Assembly (NCBI GenBank): GCA_003452965.1
Contig: DMMW01000037.1
Location: forward strand, 12,887 to 19,278
DNA: 6,392 nt
Origin: Elusimicrobiota bacterium
GTDB lineage: Bacteria > Elusimicrobiota > UBA8919
Direction: 5' to 3'
Shown here: positions 1-6,303 of the stretch, in pieces
Position numbering within the stretch: position 1 is the first letter of the stretch
Layout of the letters: every line of letters starts with the position of its first letter
Position numbers and translations under genes: made by a program
The notes under the pieces: generated by a model
The model's input: only the letters and a program-made list of their open reading frames with translations
Told to the model about the DNA's origin: nothing
Database searches by the model: none

Positions 1-6
1 TGAAGC

Positions 7-12
7 AAAGGA
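7..12 (+). promoter_or_regulatory. Ribosome binding site of the sigma factor gene
   Basis: AAAGGA sits 10 nt before the ATG at 23. It supports that start over the in-frame ATG at 35 (Met5), which would lie 22 nt from this site and has no Shine-Dalgarno of its own. The promoter must lie outside the window, because only 22 bases precede the gene. Confidence 0.6.
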
Positions 13-22
13 AAATAAGAGC

Positions 23-586
23 ATGGTACTACTAATGGAAGAAAACCTTCTTATAGAAAAAGCAGTAAGCGGTGATGTATCTGCTTTTGAGCAGTTGATA
101 TCTAATTATCAATTGAAAATCTACAATATTGCTCTCCAATTATCTGGCAACGAACCCGATGCTCGCGACATATCTCAGGAAGTTTTTATAAAAATATTTA
201 AGGAATTAAAATCGTTTAGAAGCGAATGCTCCTTTTCTGGCTGGTTATGGAGAATAGTACATAACACATTTTATGATGAATGCAAGAAATCATACAGAAA
301 AAGAATGTCAATTACTGACAGTTTAGATTCTGTGTCATATTTTCTAAAAGATACAAGCAATCCTTTTGAAGAAACAGAAAAATCTTTATTAAAAAAGCAG
401 GTAGAAATAGCATTGTCAAAAATACCACCAAAGTATAGGGTAACGGTGGTAATGTATGACATTCAGGGATTTACATATAATGAAATAGCGGAAATAATAA
501 AGTGTTCAATAGGTACGATTAAGTCACGTTTAAACCGTGGTAGGTGTTTACTGAAAGAAAAGATTAAAAAAATTGGAACATTTTAG
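23..586 (+). CDS. ECF-type RNA polymerase sigma factor (sigma-70 family, RpoE-like)
   Basis: This 187-residue protein is an alternative sigma factor that directs RNA polymerase to a stress- or envelope-responsive promoter set. Region 2 spans about residues 20-90: the AFEQLISNYQ helix, the polymerase-binding DARDISQEVFIKIFK segment, then FSGWLWRIVHNTFYDECKK, which matches the -10 recognition and melting part. A variable linker (about 91-123) follows. Region 4 spans about 125-182 with LSKIPPKYR, the GFTYNEIAEI turn and the recognition helix IGTIKSRLNRGR, which reads the -35 element. Length and the absence of regions 1 and 3 are normal for the ECF group. The gene ends 34 nt before a zinc-finger anti-sigma gene, the classic ECF pairing. 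Family assignment is firm; the regulon and the ECF subgroup cannot be read from this window. Confidence 0.95.
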   Translation: MVLLMEENLLIEKAVSGDVSAFEQLISNYQLKIYNIALQLSGNEPDARDISQEVFIKIFKELKSFRSECSFSGWLWRIVHNTFYDECKKSYRKRMSITDSLDSVSYFLKDTSNPFEETEKSLLKKQVEIALSKIPPKYRVTVVMYDIQGFTYNEIAEIIKCSIGTIKSRLNRGRCLLKEKIKKIGTF

Positions 587-609
587 AAACTGTAGTCGTC
601 TTTATAGTT

Positions 610-614
610 GGAGG
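610..614 (+). promoter_or_regulatory. Strong Shine-Dalgarno that fixes the anti-sigma start
   Basis: GGAGG followed by a 6-nt spacer precedes ATG 621. It decides between this start and a longer in-frame TTG at 573, which would overlap the end of the sigma factor gene and add 16 residues that look nothing like a zinc-finger anti-sigma N-terminus. Confidence 0.8.
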
Positions 615-620
615 CGAAAT

Positions 621-1319
621 ATGAAATTACTAAAAAAAATGGTTTGCAAAGGAGTAGAAAAAAAGCTTTTTCTTTATTTTACCGGCAACCTTGAAATAAA
701 AGAAATGAAGTTTATAAAAAAGCATCTTGATAGTTGTGAAAGTTGTGCTAAAGAATTGGTCTTAGTCAGTCAAATGATGGAATCCTTAAAAACATATCAA
801 ACCCAGTCGCTGCCTACCGGTTATCAAAGCGAATTACACCAGAAAATTGTAAAAGTAAATCAGGAAATTCGTAGTAAAGAATTATTGAAAAATTATTTTG
901 TGTTTCCGAGATTCAAATTTGCAGTTGTTACTATATGCTTATTAGTAATTACTTTAAGTACAGTGATATATAATGTATTAAAAGTAGGAAAATATAATGT
1001 GTTTATGGATGCATCAGCGTTCAATGTTATGAATGTTGATGAGCAGGGAGTAATTCGGCTAAGGATAAATACAGCTGAAAGAATGGAAAATGTTACGTTA
1101 AGAATTGATTTAACCGACGGAATAAGGCCACTTAAAAATGGCACAGTTGATATGAACCGAGGGGAGATAATATGGCATGGTGACCTTGACGGAGGTGAAA
1201 ACGTAATTGCTGTCTATGTCAAGGGAATTCAACAGGGTAATTGGAATGCAAAAGCTGTATTAAAAGAAAATAAAAGAACTACAATTAGAAAAATGAGAAT
1301 ACCATTTACTATTCTTTAA
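621..1319 (+). CDS. Membrane-anchored zinc-finger anti-sigma factor (zf-HC2/ZAS type)
   Basis: The 232-residue protein probably holds the upstream ECF sigma factor inactive at the inner membrane until an envelope signal releases it. The N-terminal cytoplasmic part (about 1-50) has the ZAS pattern: Cys9, then a LFLYFTGNLEIKE helix region, then His35-x3-Cys39-x2-Cys42 (HLDSCESC), so all four usual zinc ligands are present. A helical linker (about 51-96) leads to one transmembrane segment at about 98-119 (FAVVTICLLVITLSTVIYNV). The remaining roughly 110 residues should be extracytoplasmic and look beta-rich (VIRLRINTAERMENVTLRI, GENVIAVYV), possibly a single Ig-like sandwich; I do not recognise its family. 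An A8 run covers codons 4-7, but the frame is intact. The gene lies directly after its sigma factor and 53 nt before the surface protein gene. The role is inferred from the domain and the pairing. Confidence 0.88.
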   Translation: MKLLKKMVCKGVEKKLFLYFTGNLEIKEMKFIKKHLDSCESCAKELVLVSQMMESLKTYQTQSLPTGYQSELHQKIVKVNQEIRSKELLKNYFVFPRFKFAVVTICLLVITLSTVIYNVLKVGKYNVFMDASAFNVMNVDEQGVIRLRINTAERMENVTLRIDLTDGIRPLKNGTVDMNRGEIIWHGDLDGGENVIAVYVKGIQQGNWNAKAVLKENKRTTIRKMRIPFTIL

Positions 1320-1320
1320 T

Positions 1321-1357
1321 CCCTAAACCACTCCGCCAGCTGGCGGATGGTTCGGGG
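1321..1357. repeat. GC-rich palindromic hairpin element between anti-sigma and surface protein genes
   Basis: The core TCCGCCAGCTGGCGGA (1332-1347) is a perfect 16-nt palindrome. AACCA (1326-1330) pairs with TGGTT (1348-1352) across a single bulged C at 1331. After one A/C mismatch, CCCT (1321-1324) pairs with GGGG (1354-1357), including one wobble pair. The whole structure starts 2 nt after the anti-sigma stop codon and ends 1 nt before the purine-rich ribosome binding site of the next gene. Its base composition is far richer in GC than the surrounding DNA, which suggests a dispersed palindromic element rather than local drift. No U-tract follows, so it is not a standard intrinsic terminator. 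It could protect or process mRNA, or tune translation of the gene downstream. Confidence 0.75.
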
Positions 1358-1358
1358 C

Positions 1359-1365
1359 GGGGGAG
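1359..1365 (+). promoter_or_regulatory. Ribosome binding site of the surface protein gene
   Basis: GGGGGAG lies 7 nt before ATG 1373 and directly abuts the foot of the palindromic hairpin at 1321-1357. Formation or opening of that hairpin could therefore affect ribosome access. No promoter is evident in the 53-nt gap, which favours co-transcription with the sigma/anti-sigma pair. Confidence 0.7.
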
Positions 1366-1372
1366 AAATGAT

Positions 1373-4300
1373 ATGTCAAGAAAAATATTATTTACTTTGA
1401 TAGCAAGTTTATTTTTATCATTCAACATAAACTATTCGGTTTATGCGGCTTTGGTGGGTGAGTGGCATTTTGGTGAGGGGAATGGTGTAACAACCTCTGA
1501 TTCGTCAGATTATAACAATATTGGAACATTAGTGAATGACCCGATTTGGGTTAACGGTAAAATAGGAAGTGCTTTACAATTTGATGGAGTTAACACATAT
1601 GTTAGTGTTAACGACTCTTACAGTTTGGATATAAGTAGTGCAATTACTCTTGAGGCGTGGGTAAAGAGCGATGTTAATACAACAGACCCGGCTACTCGCA
1701 GGATTATAGAAAAAGAATCGTATTCCTTATCAGCAAGCAATCAGGCATATTTTAAAATATATGTTGGAACCGTGAGTATTGGTGTTGGTTATTCCTGGAC
1801 ATCATCAGATGTTGGCGTTTGGCACCACTTGGTAGGAACATATAATAGTGAGACAAGAATAATAAGATTATATCAGGATGGTGTAGCAGTAGCCAGTACA
1901 TTAGTAACGTTACCTGTAAGCAATATAGCAACAAATAATTCTAATTTAATTATAGGAGCAAGTGGCACAACAAGCAATCGCTTTGATGGAATAATAGATG
2001 AAGTAAAGATATATAATCATGCATTAACAGAAGCAGAAATATTACAGAAATATCAGGAAAGTGTTTCTGTAACAGATTTTACGGCACCTGCTACCATATC
2101 GCTTTATACCGGTACAGCAACAGTGAACTCAATAACATTGACATGGACAGCAACGGGTGATGATGGTACAACCGGTACCGCCACAAGTTATGATGTTAGA
2201 TACTTGGCAGGTACTTCTATAAACATATATAACTGGTTTACAGCGATACAGGCAAGCGGAGAACCTACACCTCAGGTAAATGGCGGAGCAGAAACATTTA
2301 CAATTAATGGACTCAATCCAAATACACTATATTATTTTGCAATTAAATCTGTAGATGAGGCACAAAACTTGTCAAATATATCTAACAGTCCAAGTGCAAC
2401 AACACTTTCAGCAACACCGGCATCTGATATTGTTTCACCGGCAAGTGTAAGTAATTTAACAGTAGAAATGTCACAAGGTCCTGAATTAAAAGGGACAAGT
2501 TCAGACTGGGTGGCAACACTAACATGGACTGCCGTTGGTGATGACGGTACAACCGGAACAGCAACAAGTTACGACATAAGATATATAATAAATACACCAA
2601 TAACCAGCAGTAATTGGGCGTCTGCAACACAGGTTAATGGAGAACCGGTACCTAAGACAAATGGCGGAGCAGAAACACTTACAGTAAATAATCTGTCTGA
2701 AGGTGACACATATTATTTTGCAATAAAAGTAATAGATGAAGCATCAAATCAATCTAATTTATCAAATGTTACAATCGGTAATGCACCCTGGCTTACTGTA
2801 ATGCCAAGAGATGGACAGGAAGTTCAGGGGGCAGGGCAAGTATCTCCGCCAGATGTATTTATCTATGCGTCAGAAGCTAAAAGAGTTGATTTATATATAG
2901 ATGGAAATCTTAAAGCTTCTATTGAAAGGGCGCAATTTATTGGAGGACTTAATGGAAATGCTTGTGGATGGACTTGGAATACAACTCAATATGCAAATGG
3001 AATTCATACACTTAGAGTAGTAGTAGTTGATTATTTAGATAAATTATTTTATTTACAGACAACTGCAACAGTAAATAATGTTATAGCTAATAACTTGACA
3101 TCTAACTCGGTTACGCTTAACTGGTTAGCAGTTCCAAGTCATCCCTACCCCTCTGATTATCCTTATCCGGTTATATTATCATATGATATAAGATACATGG
3201 CAGGAACACCGATAACTTATGAAAATTTTGATAGTGCAATACAGGTTAGTGGTGAACCAACACCGGGAGTTGTATATAGTACAGAGACATTTACAATAAA
3301 TGGTCTTAATCCGAACACGCATTATTATTTTGTAGTTAAAATAACTGATGCTGGAAATTATGATTATCATTATGTAGATTTTACAACACCATTCGAAACA
3401 CCACCGGCACCTGATACTACGGAACCGGCAACAATAAACACATTAACTCTGAACTCTATAACTCAAAACTCTATAACTCTCAATTGGACATCAGTAGGTG
3501 ACGACGGCACAACCGGAACGGCTACAAATTATGATATAAGGTACTCTAATACTCTAATTACCGAATCAAACTGGGCAACAGCAACACAGGTAACCGGAGA
3601 ACCGACACCTGCATTAGCAGGTAATTCTCAAAGTATGACAATAAATGGGCTTAGTGCAAATACAGTCTATTATTTTGCAATTAAAGTTAATGATGAAGTG
3701 CCAAATACAAGTGGATTATCCAATGTAGCAACTGGTACAACGTCTTCTGTTCCCGAAGCTGATAATCCACCGGAAATAACCATAGCATCTCCGTATAACG
3801 GTGAAGTTAATGTTAATGGAACAAGAAGAGTTGTTTTGCGTGTAGCTGATGATAAAGGAATCAGTAAAGTGGAAGTTTATTTTGACAATACTTTAATAAA
3901 GACGCTTACAGCAGCTCTTTCCGAAGAAACTTGGGGATTTGATTTGGATACTACTAAATATTCAAATGATAGTCACAAATTAAGAGCAATAGTTACTGAT
4001 TCAACAAACCAAAAAGCGCAAGCAGAAAGTACGTTTAAAACATTTAACGGCAATGTTACTATTAGTACTGCACCAGTAGTAGGTGTTGGAGTAGTTGCTA
4101 ATATACATCCAAGAGAAACAATACTTAATCCTGCAAAAGGTGGAAAATCAAGTATATCATATACTGTCGGAGATAAGGCAGCCAATGGTGGCATGGTACA
4201 CGTGACAATAGAGATATTTAATGCAAATGGCGACCTTATAAAGACGTTAATAGACATGGATATGGAAGCCGGTACCTACCAGTCGGTTTGGGAAGGTAAG

Positions 4301-4396
4301 AATTTTGACGAAGAAGTGGTAGCAAGCGGCGTTTATATTGCAAGATTAAGAGCGGGTAAATATACCGCAAGTAAAAAGATGGTGGTAATCAAATAG
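1373..4396 (+). CDS. Large secreted modular surface protein: LamG, four FnIII, two Ig-like modules, FlgD/T9SS-like C-terminal domain
   Basis: This 1007-residue protein is probably exported and held on the cell surface, binding glycans or another surface. It begins with a signal peptide (KKI-like basic start, hydrophobic stretch, likely cleavage near residue 25 after SVYA). Residues about 27-228 form a LamG/concanavalin A-like domain: GEWHFGEGNG, GSALQFDG, ITLEAWVK, WHHLVGTYN, RLYQDG and DGIIDEVKIYNHALTEAEI are all standard landmarks. FnIII modules follow at about 235-346 and 354-468, then an Ig-like module (about 472-568), FnIII at about 569-672 and 681-791, and a second Ig-like module (about 797-890) resembling the first (VDLYIDG / VEVYFDN, then W-x5-TT-x-Y and H-x-LR). 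The tail (about 908-1007), with NPAKGG, VTIEIFNANGDLIKTL, GTYQSVWEG, SGVYIARLRAG and a final KKMVVIK, matches FlgD-Ig and type A T9SS sorting domains. I see no catalytic motif. There is only one cysteine (Cys531). T9SS export is supported by the PorV-like neighbour but is inferred. Confidence 0.88.
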   Translation: MSRKILFTLIASLFLSFNINYSVYAALVGEWHFGEGNGVTTSDSSDYNNIGTLVNDPIWVNGKIGSALQFDGVNTYVSVNDSYSLDISSAITLEAWVKSDVNTTDPATRRIIEKESYSLSASNQAYFKIYVGTVSIGVGYSWTSSDVGVWHHLVGTYNSETRIIRLYQDGVAVASTLVTLPVSNIATNNSNLIIGASGTTSNRFDGIIDEVKIYNHALTEAEILQKYQESVSVTDFTAPATISLYTGTATVNSITLTWTATGDDGTTGTATSYDVRYLAGTSINIYNWFTAIQASGEPTPQVNGGAETFTINGLNPNTLYYFAIKSVDEAQNLSNISNSPSATTLSATPASDIVSPASVSNLTVEMSQGPELKGTSSDWVATLTWTAVGDDGTTGTATSYDIRYIINTPITSSNWASATQVNGEPVPKTNGGAETLTVNNLSEGDTYYFAIKVIDEASNQSNLSNVTIGNAPWLTVMPRDGQEVQGAGQVSPPDVFIYASEAKRVDLYIDGNLKASIERAQFIGGLNGNACGWTWNTTQYANGIHTLRVVVVDYLDKLFYLQTTATVNNVIANNLTSNSVTLNWLAVPSHPYPSDYPYPVILSYDIRYMAGTPITYENFDSAIQVSGEPTPGVVYSTETFTINGLNPNTHYYFVVKITDAGNYDYHYVDFTTPFETPPAPDTTEPATINTLTLNSITQNSITLNWTSVGDDGTTGTATNYDIRYSNTLITESNWATATQVTGEPTPALAGNSQSMTINGLSANTVYYFAIKVNDEVPNTSGLSNVATGTTSSVPEADNPPEITIASPYNGEVNVNGTRRVVLRVADDKGISKVEVYFDNTLIKTLTAALSEETWGFDLDTTKYSNDSHKLRAIVTDSTNQKAQAESTFKTFNGNVTISTAPVVGVGVVANIHPRETILNPAKGGKSSISYTVGDKAANGGMVHVTIEIFNANGDLIKTLIDMDMEAGTYQSVWEGKNFDEEVVASGVYIARLRAGKYTASKKMVVIK
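2075..3745 (+). repeat. Recurrent FnIII module array, with DNA-level similarity between copies
   Basis: Four fibronectin III copies lie at about 2075-2410, 2432-2776, 3077-3388 and 3413-3745, with an Ig-like module inserted at about 2783-3076. Copies 1, 2 and 4 share the block W-T-x2-GDDGTTGTAT-x-YD-x-RY (about 2141-2203, 2522-2584 and 3482-3544), where the DNA itself is closely similar. All four share GEP-x-P, a T-x-N-x-L block (TINGL in three copies, TVNNL in copy 2) and YYF near the C-terminal strands. Copy 3 lacks the GDDGTTGTAT loop and instead has VPSHPYPSDYPYPVIL, and its end is also divergent. Internal duplication is the simplest origin. The similar copies are candidates for recombination or assembly collapse. 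Confidence 0.8.
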
Positions 4397-4556
4397 GTAC
4401 CATGCCTAAAGTCGAAATGTTCTAAAAAAACAAATCGATATATCACCAGACGCTGAAGGGGCCTTCTAGAAACCTCTTCAGTGCCAATCCGCAGTACAAT
4501 ACCTTTAAAATTCTAGAAATTATTATTAAAAAGAATATCAAAATAAATTAGTTCTA
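4397..4556. other. 160-nt non-coding gap before the PorV-like gene
   Basis: This is the largest gap between genes in the window and has no credible ORF. It holds a stable hairpin (4451-4483) and four occurrences of TTCTA(A/G), at 4420, 4464, 4511 and 4552. A TATTAT at 4521-4526 could be a -10 element, but no acceptable -35 sits 16-18 nt upstream. The ribosome binding site for the next gene is poor. The gap is long for a simple operon junction, so it may contain an unrecognised promoter or a cis-acting RNA. Confidence 0.5.
4451..4483. other. Hairpin in the surface protein / PorV-like gap
   Basis: The arms 4451-4461 (CGCTGAAGGGG) and 4473-4483 (CCTCTTCAGTG) form 11 pairs, two of them G-U wobbles, around an 11-nt loop. 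The loop contains the palindrome TTCTAGAA (4464-4471). The bases after the stem (CCAATCC) are not a U-tract, so this is unlikely to be a Rho-independent terminator. A role in mRNA processing, stability or attenuation is possible but unproven. Confidence 0.6.
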
Positions 4557-6221
4557 ATGGAATTTATAAGAATGCTTAGAATTTTTACTGCGATTATTAT
4601 AACATTCATAACTTTAATTACTTCAGTTTTTGGTATTGGAAAAACTGGAGCGGCGTTACTTAAACAGTTTGCAGGAAGCCGGGCAGCTGCGATGGGCGAA
4701 GCATTTGTAGCAGTTGCCGATGATATATATGCTCTACATTATAATCCTGCAGGATTAGTAGGAATTAGAAGAGAATTCGGTGCAATGCATTATATAGACC
4801 CGACTGTAGGTTTTAACTTTGGGTATTTAGGCTATGGACAGACCATTAAGGGTATCGGTGTTTTAGCGGGCAGTATTTTCATGTTTGATGGTGGCAAATT
4901 TGAACATCAAGAAAATGACACGGCACCTGTAAGAACACTTAGTGTCCAACAGGATTTTATATATGCGATTGGATTTTCAAGAGAAATAATAAATAATTTT
5001 TCTACTGGGATAAATGCGAAAATATATACTTCTATGTTATCAGAAAAAAGTTTTGCTAAATCTTACTGTTTTGATTTTGGAACCTTATATGCTACACCCA
5101 TAAAAGGATTAAAAATAGGTGCAGTGATTCAAAATATCGGAACACCAGTAAAATATTTGGAAGAAAAAGACCCATTGCCACAGACGATACGCGTAGGGGC
5201 GTCATATAGCTTAAAATTACTAAATGATTATTTATTCTTGTTTTCGGCAGATGCATTAAAATATAAAGACGATGAAATAAAAGAAAATTTTGGTTTAGAA
5301 TGTGTGTATAAAGATTTAGCAGTAATGAGAGCCGGTTACAAAATCGGAAATGATAATGGTAATTATAGCTTAGGAATTGGTTTGAGATGGTATGGATTAC
5401 AGGTTGATTATGGTGCAATATTCCAAAAATTTACAATGTTAAATCCTATTTCAATAACATGGAAAAAAACCAGAAAGAAAATAAAACCGATACAGGTTGA
5501 GGAAAAAATAGACCTACCTGAAACAATAATTGAACAACCTATAGTCAAGGCAGAACAAGTACACGTAACTGCAGACGGTGGTTTGAGTATTGAGCAATTA
5601 ACAAAGCAATTTAATATATTATGTAAGAGGGGCGAATATATAGATGCTTTTGATATAGTACTTGAACTCAATGAAATAGATACGGATAATATCGAATATT
5701 GGGATATGATTGAGAAGAAATTGAGTAAAATAGTAGAAATAATACCGTCGGAAAAAAGAAATGATAAAATATATGGTTTAATAAGAAAAGCAATAAACAG
5801 TTATTTAACAATAGATGGAAATGAAAGAATAGCTGTTATAGCTTCAAAATACATTTTACAACTTGAACCCGAAAATCAGGAAGCAATTAACTTAAATAAA
5901 ATAATAACACAGGAATATCCCGGCACAGCAATAGCTGAAACAACAGTCACTGGAAAAACAATAATAGAACAAAAACTATCTGCAGCACTGGATTATATAT
6001 ATGAAAGTAAATTTGATAAAGCGATAATGGAATGCGATGATGTTTTAGCACTTGAACCAAATAATGTAATGGCATTAAAGAGAAAAGGTTCGGCAAATTA
6101 TGCGCTCGGTAAAAAAGCCATAGCAAAAGAATTATGGGAAAAAGCATCTCGGCTTTTACCTGACGATCCTGAAACTAAGGAATTCTTTTTAAAACTTGAA
6201 AGAAATGGAAATGGAAAATAA
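4557..6221 (+). CDS. PorV/PorQ-family outer-membrane protein with C-terminal TPR region
   Basis: The 554-residue protein combines an outer-membrane barrel with a helical tail. A hydrophobic signal segment (about 8-26, IFTAIIITFITLITSVFG) is followed by the PorV/PorQ (UPF0164) hallmark: GKTGAALLKQF, then GSRAAAMGEAFVAVADD and ALHYNPAGL (about 28-67). Alternating beta strands run to about residue 301 (ITWKK), as in a FadL-like barrel; GLKIGAVIQNIG and PQTIRVGASY are typical. A charged linker (about 303-340) leads to helices at about 343-450 and two clearer TPR units at about 471-504 and 505-538 (ALDYIYESKFDKAIMECDDV, then ALKRKGSANYALGKKAIAKE). In the T9SS, PorV shuttles cargo from the translocon to the attachment complex, and the gene just upstream encodes a protein with a T9SS-like tail. 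The barrel alone accounts for a usual PorV/PorQ length; the roughly 250-residue tail is extra. The start is uncertain: ATG 4557 or the in-frame ATG 4572 (Met6), neither with a good Shine-Dalgarno. Confidence 0.87.
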   Translation: MEFIRMLRIFTAIIITFITLITSVFGIGKTGAALLKQFAGSRAAAMGEAFVAVADDIYALHYNPAGLVGIRREFGAMHYIDPTVGFNFGYLGYGQTIKGIGVLAGSIFMFDGGKFEHQENDTAPVRTLSVQQDFIYAIGFSREIINNFSTGINAKIYTSMLSEKSFAKSYCFDFGTLYATPIKGLKIGAVIQNIGTPVKYLEEKDPLPQTIRVGASYSLKLLNDYLFLFSADALKYKDDEIKENFGLECVYKDLAVMRAGYKIGNDNGNYSLGIGLRWYGLQVDYGAIFQKFTMLNPISITWKKTRKKIKPIQVEEKIDLPETIIEQPIVKAEQVHVTADGGLSIEQLTKQFNILCKRGEYIDAFDIVLELNEIDTDNIEYWDMIEKKLSKIVEIIPSEKRNDKIYGLIRKAINSYLTIDGNERIAVIASKYILQLEPENQEAINLNKIITQEYPGTAIAETTVTGKTIIEQKLSAALDYIYESKFDKAIMECDDVLALEPNNVMALKRKGSANYALGKKAIAKELWEKASRLLPDDPETKEFFLKLERNGNGK

Positions 6222-6223
6222 AG

Positions 6224-6248
6224 ATAGTTCATAGCCAATAGTTCATAG
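6224..6248. repeat. Short tandem repeat ATAGTTCATAG x2
   Basis: The 11-mer ATAGTTCATAG occurs at 6224-6234 and 6238-6248, a 14-nt period, 3 nt after the PorV-like stop codon and before the terminator. It looks like a small intergenic repeat, possibly a remnant of a longer simple-repeat tract. Two copies only, so no function is assigned. Confidence 0.6.
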
Positions 6249-6263
6249 AAAGGGAAACACTGA

Positions 6264-6303
6264 TAAAACCTATAGTTTTTACAATACTATGGGTTTTACT
6301 TTT
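6264..6303 (+). terminator. Rho-independent terminator after the PorV-like gene
   Basis: The arms TAAAACCTATAGT (6264-6276) and ACTATGGGTTTTA (6286-6298) form a 13-bp stem with a single G-U wobble and a 9-nt loop. TTTT at 6300-6303 follows, and the distal arm itself contributes GGTTTTA. It lies about 43 nt after the stop codon of the last gene and is the only convincing terminator in the window, so it probably ends the transcription unit that contains all or part of the four genes. Confidence 0.8.

Noticed and set aside
573..620. Longer anti-sigma reading frame starting at TTG 573
   Set aside because: It overlaps the end of the sigma factor gene and adds 16 residues without zinc-finger character. 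ATG 621 has a strong GGAGG at the right distance.
629..637. A8 run at the start of the anti-sigma gene as a frameshift or slippage site
   Set aside because: The frame is intact through the run and gives a complete zinc-finger protein. Such runs are common in AT-rich DNA and nothing else suggests programmed slippage.
893..1144. Minus-strand reading frame of 83 codons, and other minus-strand frames of 60-108 codons
   Set aside because: All lie inside the four + strand genes, whose domains are clearly recognisable. Their translations show no family features and are shadows of AT-rich coding DNA.
2075..3745. CRISPR-like or mobile-element repeat
   Set aside because: The repeats are in-frame FnIII modules of about 110 codons, not short direct repeats with unique spacers.
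4402..4425. Seven-codon reading frame (MPKVEMF) after the surface protein
   Set aside because: It is too short to judge, with no clear ribosome binding site and no sign of a leader-peptide function.
4451..4483. Intrinsic terminator for the surface protein gene
   Set aside because: The stem is good but no U-tract follows on either strand, so it was recorded only as a hairpin.
4504..4530. Sigma-70 type promoter upstream of the PorV-like gene (TATTAT at 4521)
   Set aside because: No recognisable -35 hexamer at 16-18 nt spacing. AT-rich sequence gives many false -10 matches.
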